From Shimia sp040370365 (GTDB taxonomy: Bacteria; Pseudomonadota; Alphaproteobacteria; Rhodobacterales; Rhodobacteraceae): a stretch of DNA of 64,000 bases. This document shows positions 32,995 to 41,346 of the stretch, piece after piece. Position 1 is the first letter of the stretch. Every line of letters starts with the position of its first letter. The translations under genes and the position numbers were made by a program. The stretch is from assembly GCF_040370365.1 (NCBI RefSeq), contig NZ_BAABWQ010000003.1:186001-250000 (forward strand), written 5' to 3'. The notes under the pieces were generated by a model. The model was not told the origin of the DNA. It worked only from the letters and a program-made list of their open reading frames with translations, and made no database searches.

Positions 32995-34029
32995 CTATTT
33001 TTCTTTGTTCTGCAGCGCACGTATAGCATCCGCATCGTAGGCTTTGATGATCGCAGCCACCAGAGGATGACGCACTACGTCATCTGCGGTGAAGTAATTG
33101 AAGCTGATATTGGGAATATGGGACAGGAGACGTTCCGCGTCTTTCAACCCCGATGGCACACCACGGGGCAAGTCTATCTGGCTTCGGTCACCCGTGATCA
33201 CCATGCGTGATCCCTCGCCCAAACGCGTGAGGAACATCTTCATCTGCATGGTTGTTGCGTTTTGAGCCTCATCAAGCACAACAAAGGCATTCGCTAAGGT
33301 ACGCCCGCGCATAAAGGCCAAAGGCGCGATTTCGATTTTCTTTTCTTCGATAAGCTTGCCCAGCTGTTTGGCGGGCAAAAAATCATTCAACGCATCGTAA
33401 AGCGGCTGCATATAAGGGTCGACTTTGTCCTTCATATCGCCGGGCAAATAGCCAAGTTTCTCGCCGGCTTCCACAGCGGGCCGCGATAAGATAATGCGGT
33501 CCACTTGGCCGGAGATGAACATGGACACGCCCACCGCCACCGCCAGATAGGTTTTGCCGGTGCCAGCCGGGCCAATTCCAAAGGCCAGCTCGTTGTTAAA
33601 CAGCGACAACACATAGGCTTTTTGCGCATCTGTGCGCGGCTCGACCAGTTTTTTGCGGGTTTTGATTTCAACCGGCCCGCCTTTGAACATCTCGATCTGA
33701 TCGCCGTCGCGAACACCGGTATCAACTTCAGAGCCCCCCATGCGCACTTCTCGATCAATGTCACCCGTTTCAACAGATTTGCCGCTTTCCAGCCGGGTGT
33801 AGAGCGCGTTCAGGATCTCAGCGGCTTCGGCCTGTGCGGTCGCGTCGCCGTGGATATCGAGCAAATTGCCACGTCGCAGGATCTGCACCCCGACCTTTTG
33901 TTCAATATCTGCAAGGTTGCGGTCGTATTCACCACAAAGCTCAATCAACAAGCGATTGTCTGGAAATTCAACAGCGGTGGGCTGAGCTGCAGAGGTGGCG
34001 GGCGGTGCGGTGGTTGTGCCGTTGGGCAA
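32995..34029 (-). CDS. phoH: PhoH family ATPase (YbeZ type)
   Basis: Protein of 344 aa with an N-terminal KH-like region (about residues 20-110) followed by the PhoH P-loop domain. Walker A is GPAGTGKTYLAVAVG and Walker B is AFVVLDEAQNAT. RMVITGDRSQIDLPRG and NISFNYFTADDVVRHPLVAAII complete the signature. It is thought to act with YbeY in rRNA metabolism, which fits the next gene. It follows the OmpA/lipoprotein pair after a strong terminator, so it may have its own promoter in 34030-34157. Confidence 0.94.
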   Translation of the reverse strand: MPNGTTTAPPATSAAQPTAVEFPDNRLLIELCGEYDRNLADIEQKVGVQILRRGNLLDIHGDATAQAEAAEILNALYTRLESGKSVETGDIDREVRMGGSEVDTGVRDGDQIEMFKGGPVEIKTRKKLVEPRTDAQKAYVLSLFNNELAFGIGPAGTGKTYLAVAVGVSMFISGQVDRIILSRPAVEAGEKLGYLPGDMKDKVDPYMQPLYDALNDFLPAKQLGKLIEEKKIEIAPLAFMRGRTLANAFVVLDEAQNATTMQMKMFLTRLGEGSRMVITGDRSQIDLPRGVPSGLKDAERLLSHIPNISFNYFTADDVVRHPLVAAIIKAYDADAIRALQNKEK

Positions 34030-34157
34030 TCACGTCTCCTGTGGCGAAAGGTCTGACCCAATGGTGCCAAGTTGCGTGCACAGGCGCAAGCGGTGACAAA
34101 TGAATTTTCCATGACGGGCCACTTAATTTCGCGTTAGGCCCTGTTTTTCCGCAGCAA

Positions 34158-34195
34158 ACGCAAAATCGCCGCCAGACATTTGTCGGCGGCGATTT
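34158..34195 (-). terminator. Strong terminator after the small lipoprotein gene
   Basis: AAATCGCCGCC pairs perfectly with GGCGGCGATTT, with an inner GAC/GTC extending the stem. On the minus strand it runs into TTTTGCGTTT. It lies about 20 bases after the lipoprotein stop and separates this pair from phoH. Confidence 0.85.
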
Positions 34196-34213
34196 ACAAT
34201 ATTTTCTATGCGA

Positions 34214-34513
34214 TCAGATCGAATCGGCGAAACCCGAGCCCGATTTGAACGGCCCCGTGGCCACACCGGGAGGGGCTGCACCAGAGCAGACTGGTTTGCC
34301 ATATGGATCCAAGCGCTGAGACAAGTAGCCTTCAACACCATCATCAATAATCCAATGGTCACAGCCGTTGGGATCAACCCAGATGCCTGCTGTCAAATTG
34401 CTCAGGTGGCCGCTGTCACGCGCGTTGTCTACAGTTTTGTCAACTTTGTTGGTGATGCAACCGGACACGGCAGTGGCCAGAGACAAAAGCAAAACGCCTT
34501 TGATAAGTTTCAT
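34214..34513 (-). CDS. Small lipoprotein with a W-V-D-P-x-G-C-x-H-W module
   Basis: Protein of 99 aa. The N-terminus is a lipoprotein signal with lipobox VSGC and acylated Cys19. Residues 44-76 form a compact module, IWVDPNGCDHWIIDDGVEGY followed 10 residues later by GKPVC, with two Cys that could form a disulfide. The same module, with 19 of 33 identical positions, occurs in the OmpA-like protein encoded 12 bases upstream. The rest (NKVDKTVDNARDSG) looks like a flexible tether. I know no name for the module. It is probably co-transcribed with the OmpA-like gene and is exported. Confidence 0.78.
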   Translation of the reverse strand: MKLIKGVLLLSLATAVSGCITNKVDKTVDNARDSGHLSNLTAGIWVDPNGCDHWIIDDGVEGYLSQRLDPYGKPVCSGAAPPGVATGPFKSGSGFADSI

Positions 34514-34525
34514 ATCCAGCCCTCC

Positions 34526-35101
34526 TCAGCGCAGACAGATGATTTCGACACGACGGTTGTCCGCCATGCCAGCAGCTGTGCCGTTAGACGCACGCGGCAC
34601 GCGTTCACCATAGCCACGTACATCCACAACCCGTGCGCCAGTGCCACGGGCAACTTTTGCCACAGAATTCGCGCGGTTATAGCTCAAGCGCATGTTGTAT
34701 TCATCGCTGGCGCGGCTGTCAGTATGTCCCGCAATGATAAATGCCGAGGCCGTGGAGCTCTGAAAGAACTCCGCCAATTTTTGGCGGTTGGCCGTATTGA
34801 TGTTGTACCGGTCAGTCGCAAAAAACTGATCCGCGTTCATCACGCCACATACGTTACCACGCCGACATACTGGTATGCCCTGACGATTGACGTGTGGTGT
34901 CATATATCCTTCCACACCGTCGTCCATCACCCAATGCTCACATCCATCCGGGTCAACCCAAACGGTCGGTACATACCGTTGTCCCAGAATGGTGCGCTGG
35001 TTTTGCGCCATTGCGGGCTCAACAACGCTCAGAAGCGCAACACAGGCAGCCGCCACGCCCCCCAGCGCAGCCCGCGCCTTGTTCTTGGAATTCTTCGCCA
35101 C
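34526..35101 (-). CDS. OmpA-like peptidoglycan-binding protein with the same N-terminal module
   Basis: Secreted protein of 191 aa. The signal peptide is cleaved after AMA (about residue 32). Residues 47-79 hold the module VWVDPDGCEHWVMDDGVEGY ... GIPVC shared with the neighbouring lipoprotein. From about residue 95 an OmpA C-terminal domain follows: IIAGHTDSRASDEYNMRLSYNRA, then GYGERVPRASNGTAAGMADNRRVEI. These carry the Asp and Arg that bind meso-diaminopimelate. It has no beta-barrel, so it should be periplasmic and peptidoglycan-bound. The pair lies between miaB and phoH. Confidence 0.85.
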   Translation of the reverse strand: MAKNSKNKARAALGGVAAACVALLSVVEPAMAQNQRTILGQRYVPTVWVDPDGCEHWVMDDGVEGYMTPHVNRQGIPVCRRGNVCGVMNADQFFATDRYNINTANRQKLAEFFQSSTASAFIIAGHTDSRASDEYNMRLSYNRANSVAKVARGTGARVVDVRGYGERVPRASNGTAAGMADNRRVEIICLR

Positions 35102-35261
35102 AGCGACTACCTCTCCATATCCCCCGAAAACCCGCTTAGTTGAAACACGTTCTAAATCAAGGCTTTCACTATCCGTTCAAGATGAACCGAATTGGGCCTT
35201 ATGTGAAGAAGAAATCCTTAATTCACTGACCTCAGACGAGAAAATATGACCAAAATGTGGC

Positions 35262-35292
35262 AACGGCGCCCTACTTGATGCAGGACGCCGTT
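35262..35292. terminator. Hairpin between miaB and the OmpA-like gene
   Basis: AACGGCGCCCT pairs with AGGACGCCGTT (one G-U) around nine bases. It lies about 43 bases after the miaB stop in a 233-base gap. On the minus strand it is followed by GCCACATTTTGG, only a weak T run, so it may be a terminator or a processing site. The rest of the gap shows nothing else I can name. Confidence 0.5.
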
Positions 35293-35334
35293 CTCAATGC
35301 TTTCATATGAGCAGTTATTGTTTCCGACTCGGGA

Positions 35335-36675
35335 TCAATCCGACACCAGAACCCCACCCAGAGAATTACGCTCGCTTTCCACGATTCTCACACGTTTGAT
35401 CTCGCCGATTTTTGCATTGGCATCAGCCACATGCACCGCATGCAAGTATTCCGACTTGCCAACCATCTGCCCCTCAAGACGCCCAGGCTTCTCAAAGAGC
35501 ACATTCACGTTGCGTCCGACCATGCTGTCTTGAATGGCGCGCTGTTGTTGAGCAATCAAAGCTTGCAAGCGATACAGCCGTTCGCTGGCCTCAGCATCAT
35601 CCACCAAGGGGCGCTCTGCCGCAGGAGTGCCGGGACGGGTGGAGTATTTGAAACTGAAAGCCTGCCCATATTTGACCTCTTCGATCAAATCCATGGTGTC
35701 CTGAAAATCCTGCTCTGTTTCTTCAGGAAAACCAACGATGAAGTCGCCAGACAACAAAATATCAGGCCGCGCCGCACGAATGCGCTCAATCAATTTGATG
35801 TAGCTTTCCCGGTCATGGTTGCGGTTCATACGTTTGAGAATTTTGTTGGAACCAGACTGCACGGGCAGATGCAGATAGGGCATCAGTTTGTCACAGCTGC
35901 CATGCGCCTCGATCAGATCGTCCATCATGTCATTGGGATGACTGGTGGTGAACCGAATGCGCTCGAGGCCGTCAACTTTGTTGAGTTCCCAGATCAAGCC
36001 AGCAAGCGTCATATCTCCGCTGTTGTGCGCCCCGTGGTAGGCATTCACATTCTGACCAAGCAAGGTGATTTCCCGCACACCGCGCTCCACAAGATCGCGC
36101 GCCTCGGTCAACACACGGTCTACTGGGCGGCTGACCTCGGCACCCCTAGTGTAGGGCACGACACAGAACGCGCAGAACTTATCGCAGCCCTCCTGCACCG
36201 TCAGAAAAGCAGTTGGCGCGCGTTTGGCTTTGGAGCGGCCTTTTAGCTTTTCGAACTTGTCCTCTTCGGGAAAATCCGTGTCCAGCGCTTTGACGCCTTG
36301 CTGCGTCTTGGCTTCCATCTCCGGCAAGCGATGATAGGCCTGAGGCCCAACAACCAAATCGACCAAAGGCTGGCGCCGCATGATTTCCTTGCCTTCGGCC
36401 TGAGCCACACAGCCAGCCACACCAATTTTCAGGTCCGGATTGTCCGCCTTCAATCCTTTGAACCGACCCAGCTCGGAATAGACTTTTTCAGCAGCCTTTT
36501 CTCGAATGTGACAGGTGTTCAGCAGGATCATATCTGCATCATCCGGCGTGTCAGTGGTCTCATATCCCGCGCCGCCCATGGCTTCGGCCATGCGCTCGCT
36601 GTCATAGACGTTCATCTGGCACCCGTAGGTCTTGATGAAGAGCTTCTTTTTGTCAGCGGTCGTGTTGTCGGCCAT
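35335..36675 (-). CDS. miaB: tRNA-2-methylthio-N6-dimethylallyladenosine synthase
   Basis: Radical-SAM methylthiotransferase of 446 aa. The N-terminal UPF0004 domain carries three Cys for the auxiliary cluster (TYGCQMNVYDSE, LLNTCHIREKA, GVAGCVAQAEG). The radical-SAM CxxxCxxC is in GCDKFCAFCVVPYTRG. A C-terminal TRAM domain binds RNA (about residues 380-445). It makes ms2i6A37 in tRNAs reading UNN codons. It heads the minus-strand run that continues to phoH and ybeY, although an OmpA-like gene and a lipoprotein gene intervene. Confidence 0.96.
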   Translation of the reverse strand: MADNTTADKKKLFIKTYGCQMNVYDSERMAEAMGGAGYETTDTPDDADMILLNTCHIREKAAEKVYSELGRFKGLKADNPDLKIGVAGCVAQAEGKEIMRRQPLVDLVVGPQAYHRLPEMEAKTQQGVKALDTDFPEEDKFEKLKGRSKAKRAPTAFLTVQEGCDKFCAFCVVPYTRGAEVSRPVDRVLTEARDLVERGVREITLLGQNVNAYHGAHNSGDMTLAGLIWELNKVDGLERIRFTTSHPNDMMDDLIEAHGSCDKLMPYLHLPVQSGSNKILKRMNRNHDRESYIKLIERIRAARPDILLSGDFIVGFPEETEQDFQDTMDLIEEVKYGQAFSFKYSTRPGTPAAERPLVDDAEASERLYRLQALIAQQQRAIQDSMVGRNVNVLFEKPGRLEGQMVGKSEYLHAVHVADANAKIGEIKRVRIVESERNSLGGVLVSD

Positions 36676-36797
36676 AAGACATATCCTGTCGCGGTTTCAG
36701 GGCGCTTCCCTACATCAAAAAGGGGGGTGCTTGCAATGCAGTGGATTTTGACCGATTTTGAAGCGCATAAAGGCAAAAACCACATGCGGGGCAGTGC

Positions 36798-37667
36798 ATG
36801 ACGTACGATTCATTGGCGCATTTTTTGCGCGATGGCAAAGAGCATTTTGCAAAAGGACCGCTTGCGCTGGTCTTTGTCGAAGATGATGTCGAAATTGACA
36901 GCACATTGCATCACCATCTGACACTTGGCTTCAAATCCGTGATCGCCTTTATGCCGCGCGAATTCGAATTGACCGAGGAACTGCAAGCGCTTTGCCCGCG
37001 CATCGACATGCCCTCACCCCGCGGGCAAGCCATGCTCGATACCGTCAATGCCATCAGCAAGGCCGCCCCGGACCTATGGGTCTATTATTGTTTCAATGCC
37101 GAATATCTGTTCTTTCCGTTTTGTGAGACTCGCAGCATCGCGGAGATGCTGGCCTTTCACACAGAAGAGCGTCGCGACGCGATGCTCACCTACGTGATAG
37201 ATTTGTATGCCTCTGACTTGAACACCCACCCCAATGCCGTTTCTCTGGACGCCCCTTTGCTTGACCGCTCAGGCTATTACGCGCTGGCCCGCCCCGATGC
37301 AGACAACCACAACCACCCAAAAGACCGGCAGTTGGATTTTTTTGGCGGTCTGCGCTGGCGTTTTGAAGAGCATATCCCAACCACGAAGCGCAAAATCGAC
37401 CGCATCTCGATTTTTCGCACACAAGAAAACTTGTCTCTGCTTGAAGACTTCACGTTTGATAACCAAGAATACAACACCTACGCCTGCCCATGGCATAACA
37501 ATCTGACCGCCGCCGTGGTCTCATTTCGCACAGCCAAAGCGCTGAAATCCAATCCTGGCTCCACGTTCGATATCCAAGAATTCAGCTGGCACAACTCTGT
37601 TCCGTTTGAATGGCATTCAAGACAGCTGCTTGATCTAGGCCTGATGGAGCCCGGACAGTGGTTCTGA
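36798..37667 (+). CDS. Conserved protein of unknown function, possibly glycosyltransferase-like
   Basis: Soluble protein of 289 aa, family not recognised with confidence. The N-terminal part (LALVFVEDDVEIDSTLHHHL) and MLDTVNAISKAAPDLWVYYCFNAEYLFFPF resemble the alternating strand and acidic motif of GT-A-type glycosyltransferase-like proteins. The C-terminal part is rich in aromatic residues and His (NHNHPKDRQ, CPWHNNLTAAVV, FSWHNSVPFEWHSRQLLDLGL). No signal peptide or membrane segment is seen. It is followed 12 bases later by a membrane protein gene, so the two may form an operon. The ATG is preceded only by a weak GGGG. Confidence 0.6.
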   Translation: MTYDSLAHFLRDGKEHFAKGPLALVFVEDDVEIDSTLHHHLTLGFKSVIAFMPREFELTEELQALCPRIDMPSPRGQAMLDTVNAISKAAPDLWVYYCFNAEYLFFPFCETRSIAEMLAFHTEERRDAMLTYVIDLYASDLNTHPNAVSLDAPLLDRSGYYALARPDADNHNHPKDRQLDFFGGLRWRFEEHIPTTKRKIDRISIFRTQENLSLLEDFTFDNQEYNTYACPWHNNLTAAVVSFRTAKALKSNPGSTFDIQEFSWHNSVPFEWHSRQLLDLGLMEPGQWF

Positions 37668-37679
37668 GCTGACGTCTCA

Positions 37680-38345
37680 ATGGTTTTCCTGGTTGGTTTC
37701 CTCGCAATTTTTCTTGTTTCAGGATGGTGGGGTGCCATTATTTGGAGCCTCGCAAGGACGATTTCGCAAGAGAACCTCACGCATCAAAACAAACTTCACG
37801 TGGCGATGTTGCAGTCCTCGGTGATCTTTGTGTTTCTGGCGTGCTATGTGCCAATCGTGCACTGGCTGTATGTTGTGCCATTTCCGCCCTTGGTGGCGAT
37901 GATTTGGGGTAACGTCGTACTTTCGTCCCTCAGCCAATCCAACCTTTTGGGTGTTTCCGCAATCACCCTAGTGCTTCTGTGCGGAGTGTGGGGCTTTGCC
38001 ACTCAAAAGCTCGCCATCTTTCAACGCGTCTTGTTTCGCGTCGCACTCTTTCCCGTTTTTGGCGTACTAGCTCTGATTTTGACCATCAGCGCCACACAGT
38101 TTGCTGCACAACGGCAAATCGACAAAGCAGGAACACGCCAAGATGCCGCATGCGTCTCGTTGCTCGACCTACGAAGATCAGTGTCCCAATTGTTTGACCC
38201 CTATGGCCGCGCGCCACATGCGATTGCACTTATCGATGGTCAGGTTCTGACCTACAGCTTTGAAGAGGATCAATTCCTTGTTCAAGGTTGGGTTGCCAAG
38301 CTTGCGCCACCGTTTGATGACCGCTGCCGGACAATCCGGGGCTGA
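37680..38345 (+). CDS. Membrane protein of unknown function with a C-terminal soluble domain
   Basis: Protein of 221 aa. Four hydrophobic segments are visible: LVGFLAIFLVSGWWGAIIW, SSVIFVFLACYVPIVHWLY, NLLGVSAITLVLLCGVWGF and LFRVALFPVFGVLALILTI. A soluble tail of about 75 residues follows, with two Cys (DAACVSLLDLRRS and PPFDDRCRTI). If the tail is periplasmic these Cys could pair. No family is recognised. It starts 12 bases after the preceding unknown gene and converges on the MDR gene with only two bases between the stops. Confidence 0.6.
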   Translation: MVFLVGFLAIFLVSGWWGAIIWSLARTISQENLTHQNKLHVAMLQSSVIFVFLACYVPIVHWLYVVPFPPLVAMIWGNVVLSSLSQSNLLGVSAITLVLLCGVWGFATQKLAIFQRVLFRVALFPVFGVLALILTISATQFAAQRQIDKAGTRQDAACVSLLDLRRSVSQLFDPYGRAPHAIALIDGQVLTYSFEEDQFLVQGWVAKLAPPFDDRCRTIRG

Positions 38346-38347
38346 TT

Positions 38348-39334
38348 TCAAAACGCAACAAGAACCGCACCTTTTCGACCACCTGCCTCCACACATTCAT
38401 GTGCGGCTGCGGTCTCTTCAAAACCAAAAACATTGGGCGGCTCCATCGAGAGTGCGCCATCTGCTAGCGCGGCATGCAAACGTGCAATTGCCGCGTCACG
38501 CGCAACCTTAGGCAAAATGTAAATCAAGGAGATGTCGATCTTCAGTGCCTTAAACAGCATCGGACCAAACGGCAGTTCCGGCGACATGTCTTTGGCCGAT
38601 CCATAGGCTGCAATCGTGCCAAGTGGTGCCATGACCTCCGCCAACAGCGCCAAATTAGCGCCCAGCTCAACCTCAACCGCCCGGTTCACACCAGTGCCCC
38701 CTGTTGCAGTAAGAATATCGCTGGACAGTGTTGGACTGGCGTAGTCAAAAACATGGCGGGCACCTGCCGCCTTAACCCGTTCGACATCGCGCGCACCACA
38801 TGTGGCGATCACATGCGCCCCGCCCCAAACGGCCAACTGTACGGCCAAATACCCAACAGCACCGCCGCCGCCGGACACCAAAACGGTCTGTCCAGTCACG
38901 TCATCTCCGCCAAACACAGTATGCGCAGCGGTAAGTCCGGGAATACCCATCACCGCGCCCTCTTCAAATGACACGTCATTTGGCAATGTCACAGCCTGTG
39001 CCGCTGGCAACGCAACATAGTCTGCACATGTGCCTAAAGGGCGTTGCCATTGTCCGTTCCAAATCCAAACCCTTTCGCCAATGCGCGCAGGGTCAACAGA
39101 CTCGCCCACAGCCTCAATAACGCCAGCGCCATCACTATGGGGAACAATCATTTCAAACGGCGGCTTGGTCACGCCCGGTCTGGCCCCGCTGCGCGCCTTG
39201 GCATCTGACGGGTTCACACCAGAGAACGCAATCTTGACCAAGACCTCTCCCGCCTGTGGCTGGGGTGTTGGCAAATCTTCGACACTCAAAACGTCTTGGG
39301 CGGGACCAAACGCCCGCCAAGTCACTGCTTTCAT
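38348..39334 (-). CDS. MDR-family NADPH:quinone oxidoreductase-like protein
   Basis: Protein of 328 aa of the medium-chain dehydrogenase/reductase superfamily, zinc-independent quinone-reductase branch. It has ILVKIAFSGVNPSDAKARSG-type N-terminal elements, the nucleotide motif VLVSGGGGAVGYLAVQLA, and no four-Cys structural zinc loop. The ATG at 39334 follows GGGGAG and starts MKAVTWRAFG. It reduces quinones or enones with NADPH; the physiological substrate is unknown. Confidence 0.85.
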   Translation of the reverse strand: MKAVTWRAFGPAQDVLSVEDLPTPQPQAGEVLVKIAFSGVNPSDAKARSGARPGVTKPPFEMIVPHSDGAGVIEAVGESVDPARIGERVWIWNGQWQRPLGTCADYVALPAAQAVTLPNDVSFEEGAVMGIPGLTAAHTVFGGDDVTGQTVLVSGGGGAVGYLAVQLAVWGGAHVIATCGARDVERVKAAGARHVFDYASPTLSSDILTATGGTGVNRAVEVELGANLALLAEVMAPLGTIAAYGSAKDMSPELPFGPMLFKALKIDISLIYILPKVARDAAIARLHAALADGALSMEPPNVFGFEETAAAHECVEAGGRKGAVLVAF

Positions 39335-39417
39335 AAAACATCTCCCCACTTTGCATCCATGGTGTCACAGGCGCGCAGGCAGAACAATAATGTCGAATGA
39401 AAAGGACCCGGCGTCGC

Positions 39418-39834
39418 TTATGTGCGGCGCAGGCGAATGACCACGTCGATCTTGGAGATTTCAGCGCCCTCAGGCGCATTCGGCAAGCGCGAGATTTCCA
39501 ACTCTTCGGCCGGAGCGTCCGTTAGCACCCGATCATCCTCCCAAAAGAAGTGTGGGTGATCCCCAGTGTTCGTGTCAAAATAGCTCTTGGCACCATCCAC
39601 CGTGATTTCCTGCATCAACCCGGCATCGCAAAACGCCCGCAGCGTGTTGTAAACGGTGGCCAAAGACACGCTTTCGCCAGCGGTTTGAACCGACGCAAAC
39701 AAGCTTTCGGCGGTTACATGCCGATCTTGGCCATCGCCCACCAGCAAAGCGGCCAGTGCGACGCGCTGCCGTGTCGGGCGCAAACCGCCCGATGCGAGCC
39801 AATGGGTGCCAGTGCGAAGTGCCTCGGTGCTCAT
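39418..39834 (-). CDS. irr: Irr-type iron response regulator (Fur family)
   Basis: Fur-superfamily protein of 138 aa. It has a winged helix (LRPTRQRVALAALLVGDG, VTAESLFASVQTAGESVSLATVYNTLRAF) and a dimerisation domain with YFDTNTGDHPHFFWEDD. The H-x-H histidine pattern and the lack of the Cys-x-x-Cys zinc sites of classical Fur fit Irr. In alphaproteobacteria Irr represses heme and iron-using genes and activates uptake under iron limitation. It is divergent from fabA, an arrangement found widely in the group. The intergenic 177 bases may carry its own binding site, which I could not identify by eye. Confidence 0.82.
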   Translation of the reverse strand: MSTEALRTGTHWLASGGLRPTRQRVALAALLVGDGQDRHVTAESLFASVQTAGESVSLATVYNTLRAFCDAGLMQEITVDGAKSYFDTNTGDHPHFFWEDDRVLTDAPAEELEISRLPNAPEGAEISKIDVVIRLRRT

Positions 39835-40011
39835 GCAGTCATTCCTGTGTATCGGCTCTGGATGTAGCGCATTTTAGAGGGGGATTTCAATTGAAAAGGA
39901 GTTTCAGTCTATTTTGGACACCAGCTCAAACGCCACAGCCGCCTTGCAGGACGACACACGCAGGTGCTAGAGGGAGCGTAACTGACGCACTTAAGACAAG
40001 GGACCTCCAGA

Positions 40012-40518
40012 ATGGCCAACCACCCCACGAGCTTTGACAAAGACGACTTGATTAAATGCGCCCGTGGTGAGCTGTTTGGTCCCGGCAACGCGCAATTGCC
40101 AATGCCGCCAATGTTGATGATGGACCGTATCACAGACATTTCCGCGGATGGCGGCGAGTTTGGCAAAGGCCATGTTGTGGCGGAATTCGACATCACTCCG
40201 GACCTCTGGTTTTTCGAATGCCACTTCCCCGGAAACCCAATTATGCCCGGCTGTCTGGGGCTTGATGGGCTGTGGCAACTGACCGGCTTCAACCTCGGCT
40301 GGCGCGGCATGCCGGGCAAAGGCATGGCGATGGGTGTTGGCGAAGTGAAGCTCAAGGGCATGGTCAAACCGGACCGCAAAATGCTGACCTACCACGTGGA
40401 TTTCACCCGCATCATCGACCGCAAACTGAAACTGGGTGTTGCCAACGGCACCGTGCACGCAGACGGTGAGGAGATTTACGCCGTGAAAGACATGCGTGTG
40501 GGACTGGCGGCTGAGTAA
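40012..40518 (+). CDS. fabA: 3-hydroxydecanoyl-ACP dehydratase/isomerase
   Basis: Hot-dog-fold enzyme of 168 aa that dehydrates 3-hydroxydecanoyl-ACP and isomerises trans-2 to cis-3-decenoyl-ACP, the entry to unsaturated fatty acids. The active-site His is in FFECHFPGNPIMPG and the Asp in CLGLDGLWQL. It works with FabB, encoded 1.4 kb downstream. Unlike the usual fabA-fabB-fabI operon, a strong terminator follows fabA here and two extra genes intervene. Confidence 0.96.
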   Translation: MANHPTSFDKDDLIKCARGELFGPGNAQLPMPPMLMMDRITDISADGGEFGKGHVVAEFDITPDLWFFECHFPGNPIMPGCLGLDGLWQLTGFNLGWRGMPGKGMAMGVGEVKLKGMVKPDRKMLTYHVDFTRIIDRKLKLGVANGTVHADGEEIYAVKDMRVGLAAE

Positions 40519-40541
40519 GTCGACGCGGTTTTGAGTTTTCC

Positions 40542-40567
40542 AAAGAGGCCTACGGGCCTCTTTTTTG
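40542..40567 (+). terminator. Rho-independent terminator of fabA
   Basis: AAAGAGGCC, TACG, GGCCTCTTT, then TTTT, about 24 bases after the stop. It is a perfect 9-bp stem with a tetraloop. It uncouples fabA from fabB transcription. Confidence 0.93.
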
Positions 40568-40680
40568 TTGTATTGAACGCACAATGCCGTTTGGTTGCTA
40601 TTACCACTCACAATCATAGCGATAGTATAAACCAGCAAAAGCAAACATAAGCAGCACACAGCTCGAACGGAGATACTACC

Positions 40681-41138
40681 TTGCACTTCCGCCCATTGGT
40701 CGCACTCGCGTTATTCTCTTTCATCTCCGCCTGCGATCTGATCAATCCAAGTCCGATGGTCAATCTTACAGACGCCGAAGCTTATGAAATCTACAATGGT
40801 TGCAAGGAAGAAGCATCTTGCGTTGTTCCGAGGATTTTGGCCGCGAGGTTCCAAAAAACGCCGGAACAAGTCTTGATGAAGGGGTGATACTACGCGGTGG
40901 CAGAATCGTTGGGAACCGGACAATTTTTGAAGTCGACACAACCGAAGAACTTGGTCTTATCTGGGCGACCCAAAATGAAGCCCGCAAATTCGAAGAAGAC
41001 ATTCTCGATCTCATGCGAGCGGACTTCTGTGATGGCGACGTTTTCGAAGAGTACATCAACAGTGGCAACCAGATCGAATTTCACCTCTACCTGCCTTCTG
41101 GCAAGTTGTTCAGCAACAGCGCGCTGTCCCAATGTTAG
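40681..41138 (+). pseudogene. Frameshifted small lipoprotein gene (homologue of the next gene)
   Basis: The first frame starts at a TTG behind GGAG, has a lipoprotein signal (FSFISAC, Asp at +2) and stops at 40887. The second half continues in another frame to a TAG at 41136 and ends YLPSGKLFSNSALSQC. Both halves align in order with the intact gene at 41347, which ends YLPSGERFSRSVASSC. The frame changes at a run of six A (CCAAAAAACG, about 40851-40860), and one extra A would restore a protein of about 152 aa. So this is a single-base deletion in a homopolymer, a sequencing error, or a slippage-dependent gene. The second half keeps family-like residues, which suggests recent loss or none at all. 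Confidence 0.7.
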
Positions 41139-41288
41139 ACATATTATGCCAGAACAAATTATATAATCGCCACGCACCAAACTCGAAACTACCGCGACGC
41201 TCCGGCACCCGTACGCCCGTTGGGCAGGCGTGCATAGGCTACGTTACCTAATTCATATGCCTCTAACGGCGGCGCTCCAATCCCCCAA

Positions 41289-41320
41289 CTTGCACCCTGT
41301 CCCCTAAATCCCCTACATAG
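41289..41320 (+). repeat. Promoter repeat copy A (in front of the lipoprotein gene)
   Basis: 32 bases that match copy B at 41857-41888 at all but one position. It contains TTGCAC (41290-41295), an 18-base spacer and TACATA (41314-41319), a plausible sigma-70 promoter. Downstream, both copies lead through a diverged leader to a similar ribosome-binding site and GCACATGC around the start codon. Confidence 0.75.
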
Positions 41321-41346
41321 CCCCCACAATTTATGAGGGAGTGCAC

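Noticed and set aside
40851..40860. Programmed -1 frameshift on AAA-AAC in the lipoprotein gene
   Set aside because: The slip is possible in principle, but the heptamer is not ideal in the zero frame and I see no stimulatory hairpin or upstream SD at the right place. A base deletion or error is simpler, so it is kept as a pseudogene call.
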